Source: Pseudomonas reinekei
Lineage (GTDB): Bacteria; Pseudomonadota; Gammaproteobacteria; Pseudomonadales; Pseudomonadaceae
Assembly (NCBI RefSeq): GCF_001945365.1
Contig: NZ_MSTQ01000001.1
Location: 496,001 to 560,000, forward strand
Length of the DNA stretch: 64,000 nt
Direction of reading: 5' to 3'
The first letter of the stretch is position 1. Each line of letters opens with the position of its first letter. Below, in pieces: positions 1 to 7,792 of the stretch. Below the pieces are notes generated by a model. That model did not search any database. It worked only from the letters and a program-made list of their open reading frames with translations, and had not been told where the DNA came from. A program made the position numbers and the translations under genes.

Positions 1-71
1 AACAGTATAGGAGAGCATTCATGACACGCCCGCGAGCGGCGAAATCAGACTGAAAGCCCCGGATCCATTGC

Positions 72-1016
72 CTATTCCACCAATGCGATCAACTGATGGC
101 GTTGCGCATCGGTGAGCATCGGCCCGAAACCGGCACCGGCGTTTTCCGTCATGTAGCGCGGGTTGCCGGTGCCGGGAATCACGCAGGTCACCGCCGAATG
201 CGACAGCAGGAACTTGAGCGCCAGCTGCGGCCAGCTCTTGACCCCGACCTGTGCGGCCCAACCGGGCAGCGGTTTGTCCTTCAATCGACCGAGCAAACCA
301 CCGCCGCCGAACGGTCGGTTGCAGATCACCGCCACGCCACGCTCGCGACACAGCGGCAGGATGCGTTTTTCGACACCTCGATCATCCAGCGCATAGTTGA
401 TTTGCAGAAAATCCAGTTGCTCAGCCTTGAGCACCGCCTCCACTTCTTCATAGGCCGATGGCGTGTAATGGGTGATGCCGATGTAACGAATTCTCCCCTC
501 TTCCTTCCACTTGCGCAGTGTCGGCAAATGGGTTTGCCAGTCCAGCAGGTTGTGGATCTGCATCAGGTCGATGCGATCGGTCTGCAACAGCTTGAACGAC
601 TGTTCCATCTGCGCGATGCCTTCTTCGCGGCCCCGGGTCCACACTTTGGTCGCCAGAAACGCCGGCGAGCGCGGCTCGTGGATCGACAGCAGTTCACCGG
701 TCGTCTCTTCGGCCCGGCCGTACATCGGTGAGCTGTCGATCACCGTCCCACCCTTCTCGAACAATGCACCCAGCACCGCGGGCAATTGCTTGTAGGCCGG
801 GTCGTGCGGGGCCACATCAAAACCGCGATAGGTGCCCAGGCCGACGATGGGCAATGACTCCTGGCTGGAAGGAATGACGCGGGTCTGCATGGTCTTGCCT
901 CCTGTTCCCGTCGACGGCGGGGTTTGTGCGCCGGTCGGACCGAACGTGAAGACCGCCGAAACACCGGCAGCCAGCGTGAGTATTTTTCTACGTGTGTACC
1001 CCACAGGATGGCTCAT
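72..1016 (-). CDS. Tat-exported aldo/keto reductase
   Basis: Aldo/keto reductase of 314 residues, predicted to reduce aldehydes or ketones with NADPH. The TIM-barrel tetrad can be placed at D94, Y99, K124 and H155 (contexts VIDSSPMYG, LATKVW, LMQIHN). The N-terminus reads YTRRKILTLAAG, a twin-arginine signal, so the enzyme is probably exported folded to the periplasm. The start at 1016 is preferred over one 21 bases upstream because GAGGGA lies about 8 bases before it and it puts the RR motif near the N-terminus. It follows the carrier gene on the same strand with 21 bases between them, so the two are probably co-transcribed. The substrate is unknown. Confidence 0.85.
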   Translation of the reverse strand: MSHPVGYTRRKILTLAAGVSAVFTFGPTGAQTPPSTGTGGKTMQTRVIPSSQESLPIVGLGTYRGFDVAPHDPAYKQLPAVLGALFEKGGTVIDSSPMYGRAEETTGELLSIHEPRSPAFLATKVWTRGREEGIAQMEQSFKLLQTDRIDLMQIHNLLDWQTHLPTLRKWKEEGRIRYIGITHYTPSAYEEVEAVLKAEQLDFLQINYALDDRGVEKRILPLCRERGVAVICNRPFGGGGLLGRLKDKPLPGWAAQVGVKSWPQLALKFLLSHSAVTCVIPGTGNPRYMTENAGAGFGPMLTDAQRHQLIALVE

Positions 1017-1037
1017 AAATCGTCCCTCGCCCGCCAA

Positions 1038-2291
1038 TCAGGTTTCGACTTGTTGCGCCTGGCGCCGCGCCAGCCACACACATAACCCGCCCCACAGCCC
1101 GGCGAACGGCACGATCATCAACGCCACCAGGCCGAACCCTGCGCCCATCGTCGTCAAACCGGCGGACAACCAGCCACTGGCGGCATCGCCCCCGCGATAG
1201 ACCAGGGTCTCGATGACGTTCTTGGCCTTGTACTTCTCTTCGCGGCTGACCACCGTCCACAACACCTCCCGCGCCGGCCGCACAATGGCGAACTCCACCG
1301 CGCGACGCAGTCCCTGGGCCAGCGCCACGGTGGTTGGCACCGGTGCCAGGGCCATGGCACCGAAGGCAACGATGGTCGCCAACGGCATCGCCACCAGCGC
1401 GCCGCCAATCCCCACAAAACGGATCAATGGCGCCGTCAGCAGCAGTTGCAATGTCAGGGTCAGTGCCGACACGATCAAATCGACCACGGCGAAGAATTGC
1501 GTCCTGCTGCCCGTATCAGCGTAGCTGCCAGCGACGATCCGTCCCTGCTCGAAATACAACAGGGTCGCGGCGCTGGTGTGTAAAAGCATGAACAGCACCA
1601 GCCCCAACAGGTACGGAGAGCGCAGGATCAGGGTGATGCCGGCGAGTACGCTGCCGCCCATGCGCCGTTCGTCGAGTAGTGGCTTGCCCGACTGCGACTG
1701 CGTGCGCGCCAGCAGCGCCCGATAGCAGCGTACGGCGATTTCCAGCAAAAGCGCCGCCGCGACGGTCAATGCCATCGGGCCCAATCGGGTGGCCATGGTC
1801 GCCGCGAGCAACGGCCCGATAAACGTGCCGAGGGTGCCACCGGCCGCGATGCAGCCGAACAACCGTCGTCCCTGTTCACTGGAGAAACGGTCGACCAGCA
1901 CACTCCAGAAAATCGAGACGATGAACAGGTTGTAGATGCTGATCCAGACAAAAAACACCCGCCCGACCATCACCGGCGCCACATGGTTGGCGATCAACAG
2001 ACCGAAAACCAGCATCGAAGCGGCAATGAGGCGATAGATCAACGGCACGAAGCGCGTGGCCGGCAACCGTGACGCCAGCGCACCGAACACCGGCACCATC
2101 AGCAGCATGACCACGAACGTGGCGGTGAACAGCCATTGCAGTTTATCGGCGCCGCCTTCAAGCCCCAGGGCATCGCGCAGCGGTCGCACCAGGTAATAGC
2201 TGGCGAGCACGCAAAAGTGAAAAGCAAAGCCCAAGGCCAGGGCCGCTCTTTCCGATGGCAACACATTGAGCCACTTGAGACCGATGGGCAT
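1038..2291 (-). CDS. Multi-TM carrier, MFS / NTP-NDP exchange-like
   Basis: Integral membrane protein of 417 residues with about 12 hydrophobic segments and a basic C-terminus. The N-terminal part (residues about 15-45, with SYYLVRPLRDAL) resembles MFS-fold carriers grouped with the ATP/ADP (NTP/NDP) translocase family in bacterial genomes. No residue allows the substrate to be named. It lies just upstream of the exported aldo/keto reductase, probably in one operon, and its start faces the divergent hydrolase gene about 50 bases away. The family assignment rests on overall pattern and is moderate. Confidence 0.7.
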   Translation of the reverse strand: MPIGLKWLNVLPSERAALALGFAFHFCVLASYYLVRPLRDALGLEGGADKLQWLFTATFVVMLLMVPVFGALASRLPATRFVPLIYRLIAASMLVFGLLIANHVAPVMVGRVFFVWISIYNLFIVSIFWSVLVDRFSSEQGRRLFGCIAAGGTLGTFIGPLLAATMATRLGPMALTVAAALLLEIAVRCYRALLARTQSQSGKPLLDERRMGGSVLAGITLILRSPYLLGLVLFMLLHTSAATLLYFEQGRIVAGSYADTGSRTQFFAVVDLIVSALTLTLQLLLTAPLIRFVGIGGALVAMPLATIVAFGAMALAPVPTTVALAQGLRRAVEFAIVRPAREVLWTVVSREEKYKAKNVIETLVYRGGDAASGWLSAGLTTMGAGFGLVALMIVPFAGLWGGLCVWLARRQAQQVET

Positions 2292-2343
2292 CGGTGCCCT
2301 CCTTCACCGCCAGCTACACTCTGACAGCACCCCGGAGCCGTCA

Positions 2344-3132
2344 ATGCCGCCCACTAACGTTAGCCGAATGTCCCGAACCCTGGTGTTACTCGTCGTCATC
2401 CTCGCAGCGGTTTACCTGGCGCTTTGCGTTGCGCTGTTCGTGTTTCAGCGCGCGCTGATCTATTACCCGCAACCCCGCTCCGCCGGTTCCGCCGAAACAC
2501 TGCTCACGCTCCCCGTCGATGACGCGCAGGTGCTGGTTTCAGTCAGACCGCGCGACGGCCCCAAGGCGCTGATTTATTTTGGCGGCAATGCCGAGGACGT
2601 TTCGCGCAGCCTGCCGGAGTTCGCCGAGGCCTTTGCTGATCATGCGCTGTACTTCATGCATTACCGAGGCTATGGCGGTAGCAGCGGCTCACCCTCCGAG
2701 GAAGCCATTGCCCGCGATGCCATGAGCCTGTTCGACAAGGTCTACGCCGATCATCCGCAGGTTGTCGTGGTCGGCCGCAGCCTGGGATCGGGGGTCGCCG
2801 TGCGCCTGGCCAGCGCACGCCCGGCCACCCGGCTGTTGCTGGTCACGCCATACAACAGCCTCGAAGAACTGGCCGCCCGGCAGTTTCGCTGGTTCCCGGT
2901 GCAGTGGTTGTTGCAGGACAAGTTCGAATCCTGGCGCTATGCCGAACACATAACCGTGCCGACACGACTGATCGCCGCCGAACATGACGAAGTGATCCCG
3001 GGTTCCAGCACCCAGCGGCTCTACAGCCATTTCGCCGAGGGCGTGGCGTCGCTGCAGGTGATCAAGGGCGCCGGGCACAATTCGATCAGCGACAGCCCTG
3101 AGTATTTCGAGGCGCTGGGGGATGGGTTGTAG
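2344..3132 (+). CDS. Membrane-anchored alpha/beta hydrolase
   Basis: Hydrolase of 262 residues. Residues 10-35 form a hydrophobic signal anchor, followed by an alpha/beta-hydrolase domain. The nucleophile elbow is GRSLG with Ser146, and the likely acid and histidine of the triad are D215 (AEHDEV) and H245 (KGAGHNS). The order and spacing match the BEM46/YfhR-like family, whose members are membrane-attached with the domain outside the cytoplasm. The start at 2344 has GGAG six bases upstream; a longer in-frame reading from 2266 would overlap the divergent carrier gene. The substrate is not known. Confidence 0.8.
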   Translation: MPPTNVSRMSRTLVLLVVILAAVYLALCVALFVFQRALIYYPQPRSAGSAETLLTLPVDDAQVLVSVRPRDGPKALIYFGGNAEDVSRSLPEFAEAFADHALYFMHYRGYGGSSGSPSEEAIARDAMSLFDKVYADHPQVVVVGRSLGSGVAVRLASARPATRLLLVTPYNSLEELAARQFRWFPVQWLLQDKFESWRYAEHITVPTRLIAAEHDEVIPGSSTQRLYSHFAEGVASLQVIKGAGHNSISDSPEYFEALGDGL

Positions 3133-3298
3133 AGCGGCTCCTGCAATAGAACGCCATCCCCAAGCACGTTCGTCGGACACAAACCGTCATCAACCAACAA
3201 GCCCACCCGCCCCGTGAACCTTGTTTCGCGGCGCCAGTCTTAGACCGGCATTTGTACTTCCTCCTTAACGTTGTCACCTCATCCGAGCTGTCCGCACC

Positions 3299-4159
3299 AT
3301 GCGCCAAACCGCCCTTGCCTTGCGCTTCACTTCACTGTGCCTGTTGACCTCGCTACCCTTTTTCATCAGCCCCGCCCACGCCGGCGCGGAGCGACAACTG
3401 GTGGAAGCCATCAACGATTACCGCGCCCATCCGCAAGATTGCGGGCGGCGTCCTGCCAAGCGTTTGGCGCCACTGGCCTTGAAATCAAACCTGGCATTGC
3501 CGGTGGGTCACGGTGGCAGTTTGCGCGATCGTTTGAAGGCGTCCGGTTATCAGGCGGTGGCCGTACGATCCATCCGGGTCATCGGTGCCCAGGATGCCGA
3601 AGAGGCTTTCGACCTGTTGCAGGATGACCATTGCACCGCCCTGCTCGACAGCCAGTACGCCGACATTGGCGTCAGTCGCAGACGTGGTGAGTGGCAAGTG
3701 GTGTTGGCGCGTCCGGTACTGGACAGCCAAATGGGCGACCCGCGTTCAGTCAGCAAAGCCTTGCTGGCGCAGGTGAATGCCGCACGGGCCAAACCGCGAA
3801 TGTGCGGCCGTCAACGTTTTGCCGCCACGCGGCCACTGGCGTGGAATGCCAGCCTCGGTGCCGCCGCGCAAGGACACAGCAAAGCGATGGCCTACGGCAA
3901 CTACTTCGCCCACCGCGATCCCGATGGCGACACCCCCGCCGACCGGGCGCGCGCCGCTGGTTACCGTGGTCGGCAGATCGGCGAGAACATCGCCGCCGGC
4001 CAAGGCTCTCCAAACAAGGCAATGGCCGGATGGCTGGCCAGCCCCGGGCATTGCGCCAACCTGATGAACCCGATCTTCACTCAAGTCGGTGCCGGTTATG
4101 CCACCGAGGCGCGCAGCGATGAAGGGGTTTACTGGACAATGCTGTTTGGGGCGAACTGA
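3299..4159 (+). CDS. Secreted CAP-domain protein with degenerate N-terminal copy
   Basis: Exported protein of 286 residues with a signal peptide ending near PAHA (residue 28). Residues 150-286 form a CAP/SCP domain with the expected cavity residues H193 (QGHS), H205 (FAHR), E229 (IGEN) and H251 (SPGHC). Residues 30-145 look like a second, degenerate copy: both halves begin with a similar helix (LVEAINDYRAHPQDCG versus LLAQVNAARAKPRMCG), but the first lacks the His/Glu residues. The function of bacterial CAP proteins is mostly unknown. The gene converges on the regulator that ends at 4174. Confidence 0.8.
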   Translation: MRQTALALRFTSLCLLTSLPFFISPAHAGAERQLVEAINDYRAHPQDCGRRPAKRLAPLALKSNLALPVGHGGSLRDRLKASGYQAVAVRSIRVIGAQDAEEAFDLLQDDHCTALLDSQYADIGVSRRRGEWQVVLARPVLDSQMGDPRSVSKALLAQVNAARAKPRMCGRQRFAATRPLAWNASLGAAAQGHSKAMAYGNYFAHRDPDGDTPADRARAAGYRGRQIGENIAAGQGSPNKAMAGWLASPGHCANLMNPIFTQVGAGYATEARSDEGVYWTMLFGAN

Positions 4160-4173
4160 TCTGCCCTGAGCCG

Positions 4174-5154
4174 TTACTTGACCAGCCGGGTTTCCTTGGA
4201 CGGCCGATAACCAAAATAGGCGCTGTAGCATTTGCTGAAGTGGCTGGGTGAGACAAAACCACAGGCCACCGAAACCTCAACAATGGTCAACGTGGTGTGT
4301 TGCAGCAGTCGACGCGCCTCGGTGATCCGCAAGTCCATGTAGTAACGCTGTGGCGTTGTGCCCAGCTGCTCTTTGAACAGGCGCTCGATCTGCCGTCGGG
4401 ATCGGCCGGCATACAGACACAGCGCCTCCATCTCCAGCGGCTCTTCGAGGTTGGCATCCATCAGGTTGACGACCTCCCGCAGCGGGCCGCTGACCGAGAC
4501 ATTCAGGCTGGGTTTGATCCGTCGATAGCGCGACGCTTCAAACGCCAGAATGTCTTCGATACCGTCAGTCAGCGCCTTGTCATGCAAACCTTTGATCCAC
4601 TCCAGTGCCATGTAAAACGCACCGTTGGGACTGGACGCCGTCAGCCGGTCGCGGTCCACCACATAGGCTTCGCTGGTGACCTGGGTAAGCTTGGCGATTT
4701 CCGCCAGCGCAGGACGATGCTCGGGATGAATCGCACAGCGATAGCCGTCCAGCAAACCGGCTCGCCCGAGAAACCAGGCACCGTTCCATATCCCCGCCAG
4801 CTTCACGCCTGCTTCGGCGGCCCCGTGCAAAAGACTGACAAACACCTCGTCAGCCTGGAGGGCCGTACGGTACCCGCCACAGATGACCAACAGGTCCAGG
4901 TCTTGAATTTCCGCATGACCCAGGCAGGCGTCCGGCCGGATCACCAACCCCAGATCGCTGATCACTTCGCCTTCCGACAAACCGAAGGTCTTGGTGGTAA
5001 ACAGCCCCGGCCGCAGCAGGTTTGCGGTGATAATCGTATCGAGGGCCTGGGTAAACGCCGGCAACGAGAAATGCTCCAGCAGCAAAAAACCTGCCCGGGC
5101 GCAGATGGGTTGGCCTTCATGCTCATTGAGATAGCGAAGATTCTTGCCCTTCAT
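4174..5154 (-). CDS. GlxA-family AraC-type transcriptional regulator
   Basis: Regulator of about 326 residues with an N-terminal DJ-1/PfpI-like amidotransferase fold (about residues 20-195) and a C-terminal AraC-type double helix-turn-helix (about 220-326; MEALCLYAGRSRRQIERLF and the second helix in ACGFVSPSHFSKCY). This arrangement matches the GlxA family, which in pseudomonads includes regulators of choline, carnitine and arginine catabolism (GbdR, CdhR, ArgR). The cysteine of true amidotransferases is absent (IWNGAWFLG), as is normal in regulators. The start at 5154 is chosen from domain position; no clear ribosome site is visible and a longer form from 5292 is possible. No target is evident nearby. 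Confidence 0.8.
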   Translation of the reverse strand: MKGKNLRYLNEHEGQPICARAGFLLLEHFSLPAFTQALDTIITANLLRPGLFTTKTFGLSEGEVISDLGLVIRPDACLGHAEIQDLDLLVICGGYRTALQADEVFVSLLHGAAEAGVKLAGIWNGAWFLGRAGLLDGYRCAIHPEHRPALAEIAKLTQVTSEAYVVDRDRLTASSPNGAFYMALEWIKGLHDKALTDGIEDILAFEASRYRRIKPSLNVSVSGPLREVVNLMDANLEEPLEMEALCLYAGRSRRQIERLFKEQLGTTPQRYYMDLRITEARRLLQHTTLTIVEVSVACGFVSPSHFSKCYSAYFGYRPSKETRLVK

Positions 5155-5363
5155 CGCACCGCTGAACTGACGTCGTTCTACCAATGCTCGCCTCGCTTCG
5201 CCCTGCTGACGAACCTGTGATTTAGCGCCTTGATATCCGTAACCCCTGATCACAAAAATAAACCGCGCACCCGCGCACGGCTCGGTGCGCATTGTTTACG
5301 CCAGTTGAAACCGGCGAGCAAGAGCTGCAGGGCAAGTTGGCTTTTAGCCTTGACTCGTAAGTG

Positions 5364-6143
5364 AAAAGGGGACAGATTTATTTTACCCCGCTCCTTGGTC
5401 TGCCTCGACCACGTTGTTCTATCCGTAAACCCACTATCTGCTCAACCTCGTCCACGAAACGACGCGTCCCTGTCAGCTGACCACGCTGCAGAGCATTCCG
5501 AATCAATCCGATCTCATCATCGGGAATGGCCTGGCGCATGAATAATTCGTAGCGATAGCGCCGCTCCATTAGTGTGTTACCCAAAGCAGCAAAGCATGGG
5601 TCAATGTCCAGCCAATGGTCATCAGGCTCACTACTGATTCGAACGCTAAAACTGGACCACGGATAATCTCCGGCATCGACCACCATTTGTGCGCGGACAG
5701 GATTCAATTCAATGTAACGACAACAAGCGAGCAAGTAGGAATCTGACTGCACCACACTGGATTTGTACCGACTCTCCCACAAAGTGCCTGAACGCCCTTC
5801 CAGGCGATTACGATAACGCGTCGCACGCGCTGCAAGGGCTTTCATTAACTGCCCAAGCCCAATAACAGAGTCACCTGGAGCGAGCAGCAAATGAACATGA
5901 TTGGTCATCAAGCAATAGGCGTAAACCTTTACACCGAATGCCTCTTTGAGTTCACGTAAATCCGCCAAATAGCGCTGATAATCCTCGGCGACCGCAAACA
6001 CCACCTGACGATTATGACCACGTTGCACAACGTGGTGCGGATAGTTTGGTAATACAATACGGCCCATCCTGGGCATAATCGACTCCTTGTTCCATCGAAT
6101 TTTTCAGCGTTGTAAAAAGATAAATAAATCTGTCCCCTTTTCC
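5364..6143 (-). mobile_element. RAYT transposase element with inverted ends
   Basis: A 780-base unit containing one transposase gene and bounded by inverted copies of the same sequence: AAAAGGGGACAGATTTATTT at 5364 and AAATAAATCTGTCCCCTTTT near 6122-6141. The stop codon of the transposase lies inside the left copy. At its right edge the element abuts a truncated Imm40-like gene. The 3' part of that gene is not found beyond the left edge, so the event involved a deletion or marks the end of an island. The same end sequences form the three hairpin repeats at 6434, 6907 and 7333. Confidence 0.75.
5378..6076 (-). CDS. REP-associated tyrosine transposase (RAYT)
   Basis: Transposase of 232 residues of the Y1/IS200-like HUH family. 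The HUH histidines are H60 and H62 in LMTNHVHLLL. Further family landmarks are GTLWESRYKS and the segment CRYIELNPVRA, which carries the probable catalytic tyrosine. Residues 1-25 (GRIVLPNYPHHVVQRGHNR) are also typical. RAYTs are single-copy domesticated transposases thought to move or maintain short palindromic REP/REPIN sequences. The gene sits in its own inverted repeats and next to three hairpin repeats with the same ends, which makes it their likely mobiliser. It appears intact. Confidence 0.9.
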   Translation of the reverse strand: MPRMGRIVLPNYPHHVVQRGHNRQVVFAVAEDYQRYLADLRELKEAFGVKVYAYCLMTNHVHLLLAPGDSVIGLGQLMKALAARATRYRNRLEGRSGTLWESRYKSSVVQSDSYLLACCRYIELNPVRAQMVVDAGDYPWSSFSVRISSEPDDHWLDIDPCFAALGNTLMERRYRYELFMRQAIPDDEIGLIRNALQRGQLTGTRRFVDEVEQIVGLRIEQRGRGRPRSGVK

Positions 6144-6148
6144 ATTTG

Positions 6149-6368
6149 GAGCTTGGTCGCAGTACCAACTGTCGTACGTCTGTTCAGCTATCTCGCCAAC
6201 TAATTGATACACATCCCCTCCAAGAATCGAAATTCCGAGAGCTTCAAGTTCATAAATAGCACGTAAAGCGTCATCGCGACGCAGAGCCCAGTTCCGCACC
6301 CCCAAATGCTCTAGGGATATCCCGCGACTTAGAATAGGATCAATTTGTTCCGACCATATAACACTCAT
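6149..6368 (-). pseudogene. Truncated Imm40-like immunity gene (second copy)
   Basis: The first 75 or so codons (MSVIWSEQIDPIL to YDSWYCDQAP) are nearly identical to the intact gene at 7000-7329. After DQAP the reading frame runs straight into the RAYT element (next codons spell the repeat sequence), so the last 35 or so residues of the family are missing. The frame stays open into the element to 6012, giving an apparent 118-residue protein with a foreign tail. It keeps the ILGGDVY motif seen in the intact copy. Most likely a broken duplicate of an orphan immunity gene. Confidence 0.75.
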
Positions 6369-6433
6369 AAGTCACTCCGCCCGGCTCGGCTTGAATAGTA
6401 GATGATTGATTGACCCATCCGACTCCTTTATTG

Positions 6434-6509
6434 AAAAAAGGGGACAGATTTATTTTCCAACTATAGTCCCATTCCGAGCATTAATAAAAATAAATCCGTC
6501 CCCTTTTCC
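6434..6509. repeat. 75-bp hairpin repeat, copy 1
   Basis: Begins with AAAAAAGGGGACAGATTT and ends with AAATCCGTCCCCTTTTCC, two arms that are inverted copies of each other, around a central segment CCAACTATAGTCCCATTCCG. It is almost identical to the repeats at 6907 and 7333, and the arms equal the ends of the RAYT element. It lies between the truncated Imm40-like gene and the 115-codon gene. Probably a REPIN or MITE mobilised by the RAYT. Confidence 0.8.
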
Positions 6510-6513
6510 AGTC

Positions 6514-6861
6514 TTACACGTCACGTAACGTCCACCACTGACAGCTAACTTCGGGTTCTAACGTCACTCTAGCCTCTGAAGTTGTTTCGCATATATCGAA
6601 GACAACACGAACACCCGCACCTGAATTATCCCGCACTAGCTCAATAGCTTTAACATTTTCCGAGGAAATAATTGCTATCTCTTGCATAGCAAGTCTCAGC
6701 ACAACCTGAAACGACCCAATTACAGCACTAAAAGAAATTTCAACTTCAAGCCCACTATTTTTTGATGTTTTTATATAGCGACATAGAGCCAAGCTAGGAT
6801 CCACCTCAGCAGGCTCAATACCAAACTCCTCCAAAAAATCATTTGTGCTTGGAAATTTCAT
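6514..6861 (-). CDS. Small hypothetical protein, probable orphan immunity
   Basis: Encodes 115 residues, acidic and mostly beta-type by pattern, with no signal peptide and no membrane segment, so it is probably cytoplasmic. I do not recognise a family. Its position in the AT-rich tail of a CDI locus, same strand as the surrounding immunity genes and bracketed by hairpin repeats on both sides, suggests an orphan immunity protein; that is inference from context. The composition is clearly more AT-rich than the housekeeping genes of the window, consistent with transfer. Confidence 0.6.
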   Translation of the reverse strand: MKFPSTNDFLEEFGIEPAEVDPSLALCRYIKTSKNSGLEVEISFSAVIGSFQVVLRLAMQEIAIISSENVKAIELVRDNSGAGVRVVFDICETTSEARVTLEPEVSCQWWTLRDV

Positions 6862-6906
6862 CGTAGCCTCCTCAATGAAGCGGTATAACTGTACTTAGGT
6901 TACGCG

Positions 6907-6982
6907 AAAAAAGGGGACAGATTTATTTTCCAACTATAGGTCCATTCCGAGCATTAATAAAAATAAATCCGTCCCTTTTTCC
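6907..6982. repeat. 75-bp hairpin repeat, copy 2
   Basis: Same architecture and nearly the same sequence as the copy at 6434, including the central CCAACTATAGG and GCATTAATAAAAATAAATCC. It lies between the 115-codon gene and the intact Imm40-like gene. The right arm reads GTCCCTTTTT instead of GTCCCCTTTT, a single change. Confidence 0.8.
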
Positions 6983-6999
6983 ACCATCTTTTTGCACGA

Positions 7000-7329
7000 T
7001 TAAATTTTAGGCACTAGAGCAAAAATCTCCCTTTGCATTAAGTAGCTGCATATATAATTCGCTGCCTTATCTAAACTTCGCTTTAAAAAAACAGAATCCA
7101 ACTCATCTGGAGCTTGGTCGCAGTACCAACTGTCGTACGTCTGCTCAGCTATCTCGCCAATTAATTGATATACATCCCCTCCAAGAATCGGAATTCCGAG
7201 AGCCTCAAGATCATAAATAGCACCTAAAGCGTCATCGCGACGCAGAGCCCAGTTCCGCACCCCCAAATGCTCTAGAGATATCCCGCGACTTAGAATAGGA
7301 TCAATTTGTTCCGACCATATAACACTCAT
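7000..7329 (-). CDS. Imm40-like immunity protein, intact copy
   Basis: Encodes 109 residues from MSVIWSEQ. The core GISLEHLGVRNWAL, followed by a helix and ILGGDVY, matches my memory of the Imm40 family of polymorphic-toxin immunity proteins. The start at 7329 is preferred: the ten extra in-frame codons upstream are simply the hairpin repeat read as protein (ETKSVPFF). It has no partner toxin next to it, so it is an orphan immunity gene, as often accumulates downstream of cdiA. A truncated near-identical copy lies at 6149-6368. Confidence 0.7.
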   Translation of the reverse strand: MSVIWSEQIDPILSRGISLEHLGVRNWALRRDDALGAIYDLEALGIPILGGDVYQLIGEIAEQTYDSWYCDQAPDELDSVFLKRSLDKAANYICSYLMQREIFALVPKI

Positions 7330-7332
7330 ACG

Positions 7333-7408
7333 AAAAAAGGGGACAGATTTAGTTTCCAACTACAGGCCCATTCCGAGCGTTAATAAAAATAAATCCATCC
7401 CCTTTTCC
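7333..7408. repeat. 75-bp hairpin repeat, copy 3
   Basis: Third copy of the inverted-arm element, with small differences (GATTTAGTTTCC in the left arm, CATCCCC in the right). It starts only four bases upstream of the Imm40-like start codon at 7329 and ends 18 bases after the stop of the next gene, so any promoter or ribosome site for the Imm40-like gene would have to lie within it. Confidence 0.8.
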
Positions 7409-7426
7409 CTTTCTTTTCTTCCCATT

Positions 7427-7792
7427 TTATTCGTGTTCTCGCCTAGAATATATAAATCCACTAATCGGCTCTAAATCTCGCTTAGCACCCGCCGCATGCA
7501 CGCACTGGATATCAATTTTGTTGATCGCCTGCTCTTTCCCTCCAAGCGCATCTAAATTTGTAGCTACAACCTTCAAGCTCTCAAAATCAGAGTCTGATGG
7601 CTGGCGATCAAGATAGTATCGAATTAACACAAAACCACTATCATGATATCCGACGGCTATGGCCCTAATATTAGGGTATATCTCGCCAAGTAGCGCAATG
7701 CGGAAGCACGCCACGAGCCAATCCGGCAATTTTGTCGCGAATAGCATTTCAGTTTCTCGCATCTGAAACAATATGGGCACCATTTTTCCCAT
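7427..7792 (-). CDS. Putative CDI immunity protein for toxin-50 module
   Basis: Encodes up to 121 residues; a second start at 7762 (MRETEM) is possible and would overlap the preceding toxin remnant by only 14 bases. The central part (GEIYPNIRAIAVGY, then LIRYYLDRQPSDSDFESL) looks like a compact cytoplasmic alpha/beta protein. No membrane segment. It directly overlaps the 3' end of the Bacterial toxin 50 remnant on the same strand, the usual toxin-immunity arrangement, so it is inferred to be the antidote of that module. The family is recognised only by general resemblance. Confidence 0.6.
   Translation of the reverse strand: MGKMVPILFQMRETEMLFATKLPDWLVACFRIALLGEIYPNIRAIAVGYHDSGFVLIRYYLDRQPSDSDFESLKVVATNLDALGGKEQAINKIDIQCVHAAGAKRDLEPISGFIYSRREHE

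Noticed and set aside
1..71. Tiny ORF at 21-53 preceded by GGAGAG
   Set aside because: Only ten codons with no recognisable feature; could be the 5' start of something cut by the window edge but cannot be supported.
7330..7359. Ten-codon N-terminal extension of the Imm40-like gene
   Set aside because: It is the hairpin repeat translated by chance; the duplicate copy at 6368 starts directly at MSVIW.
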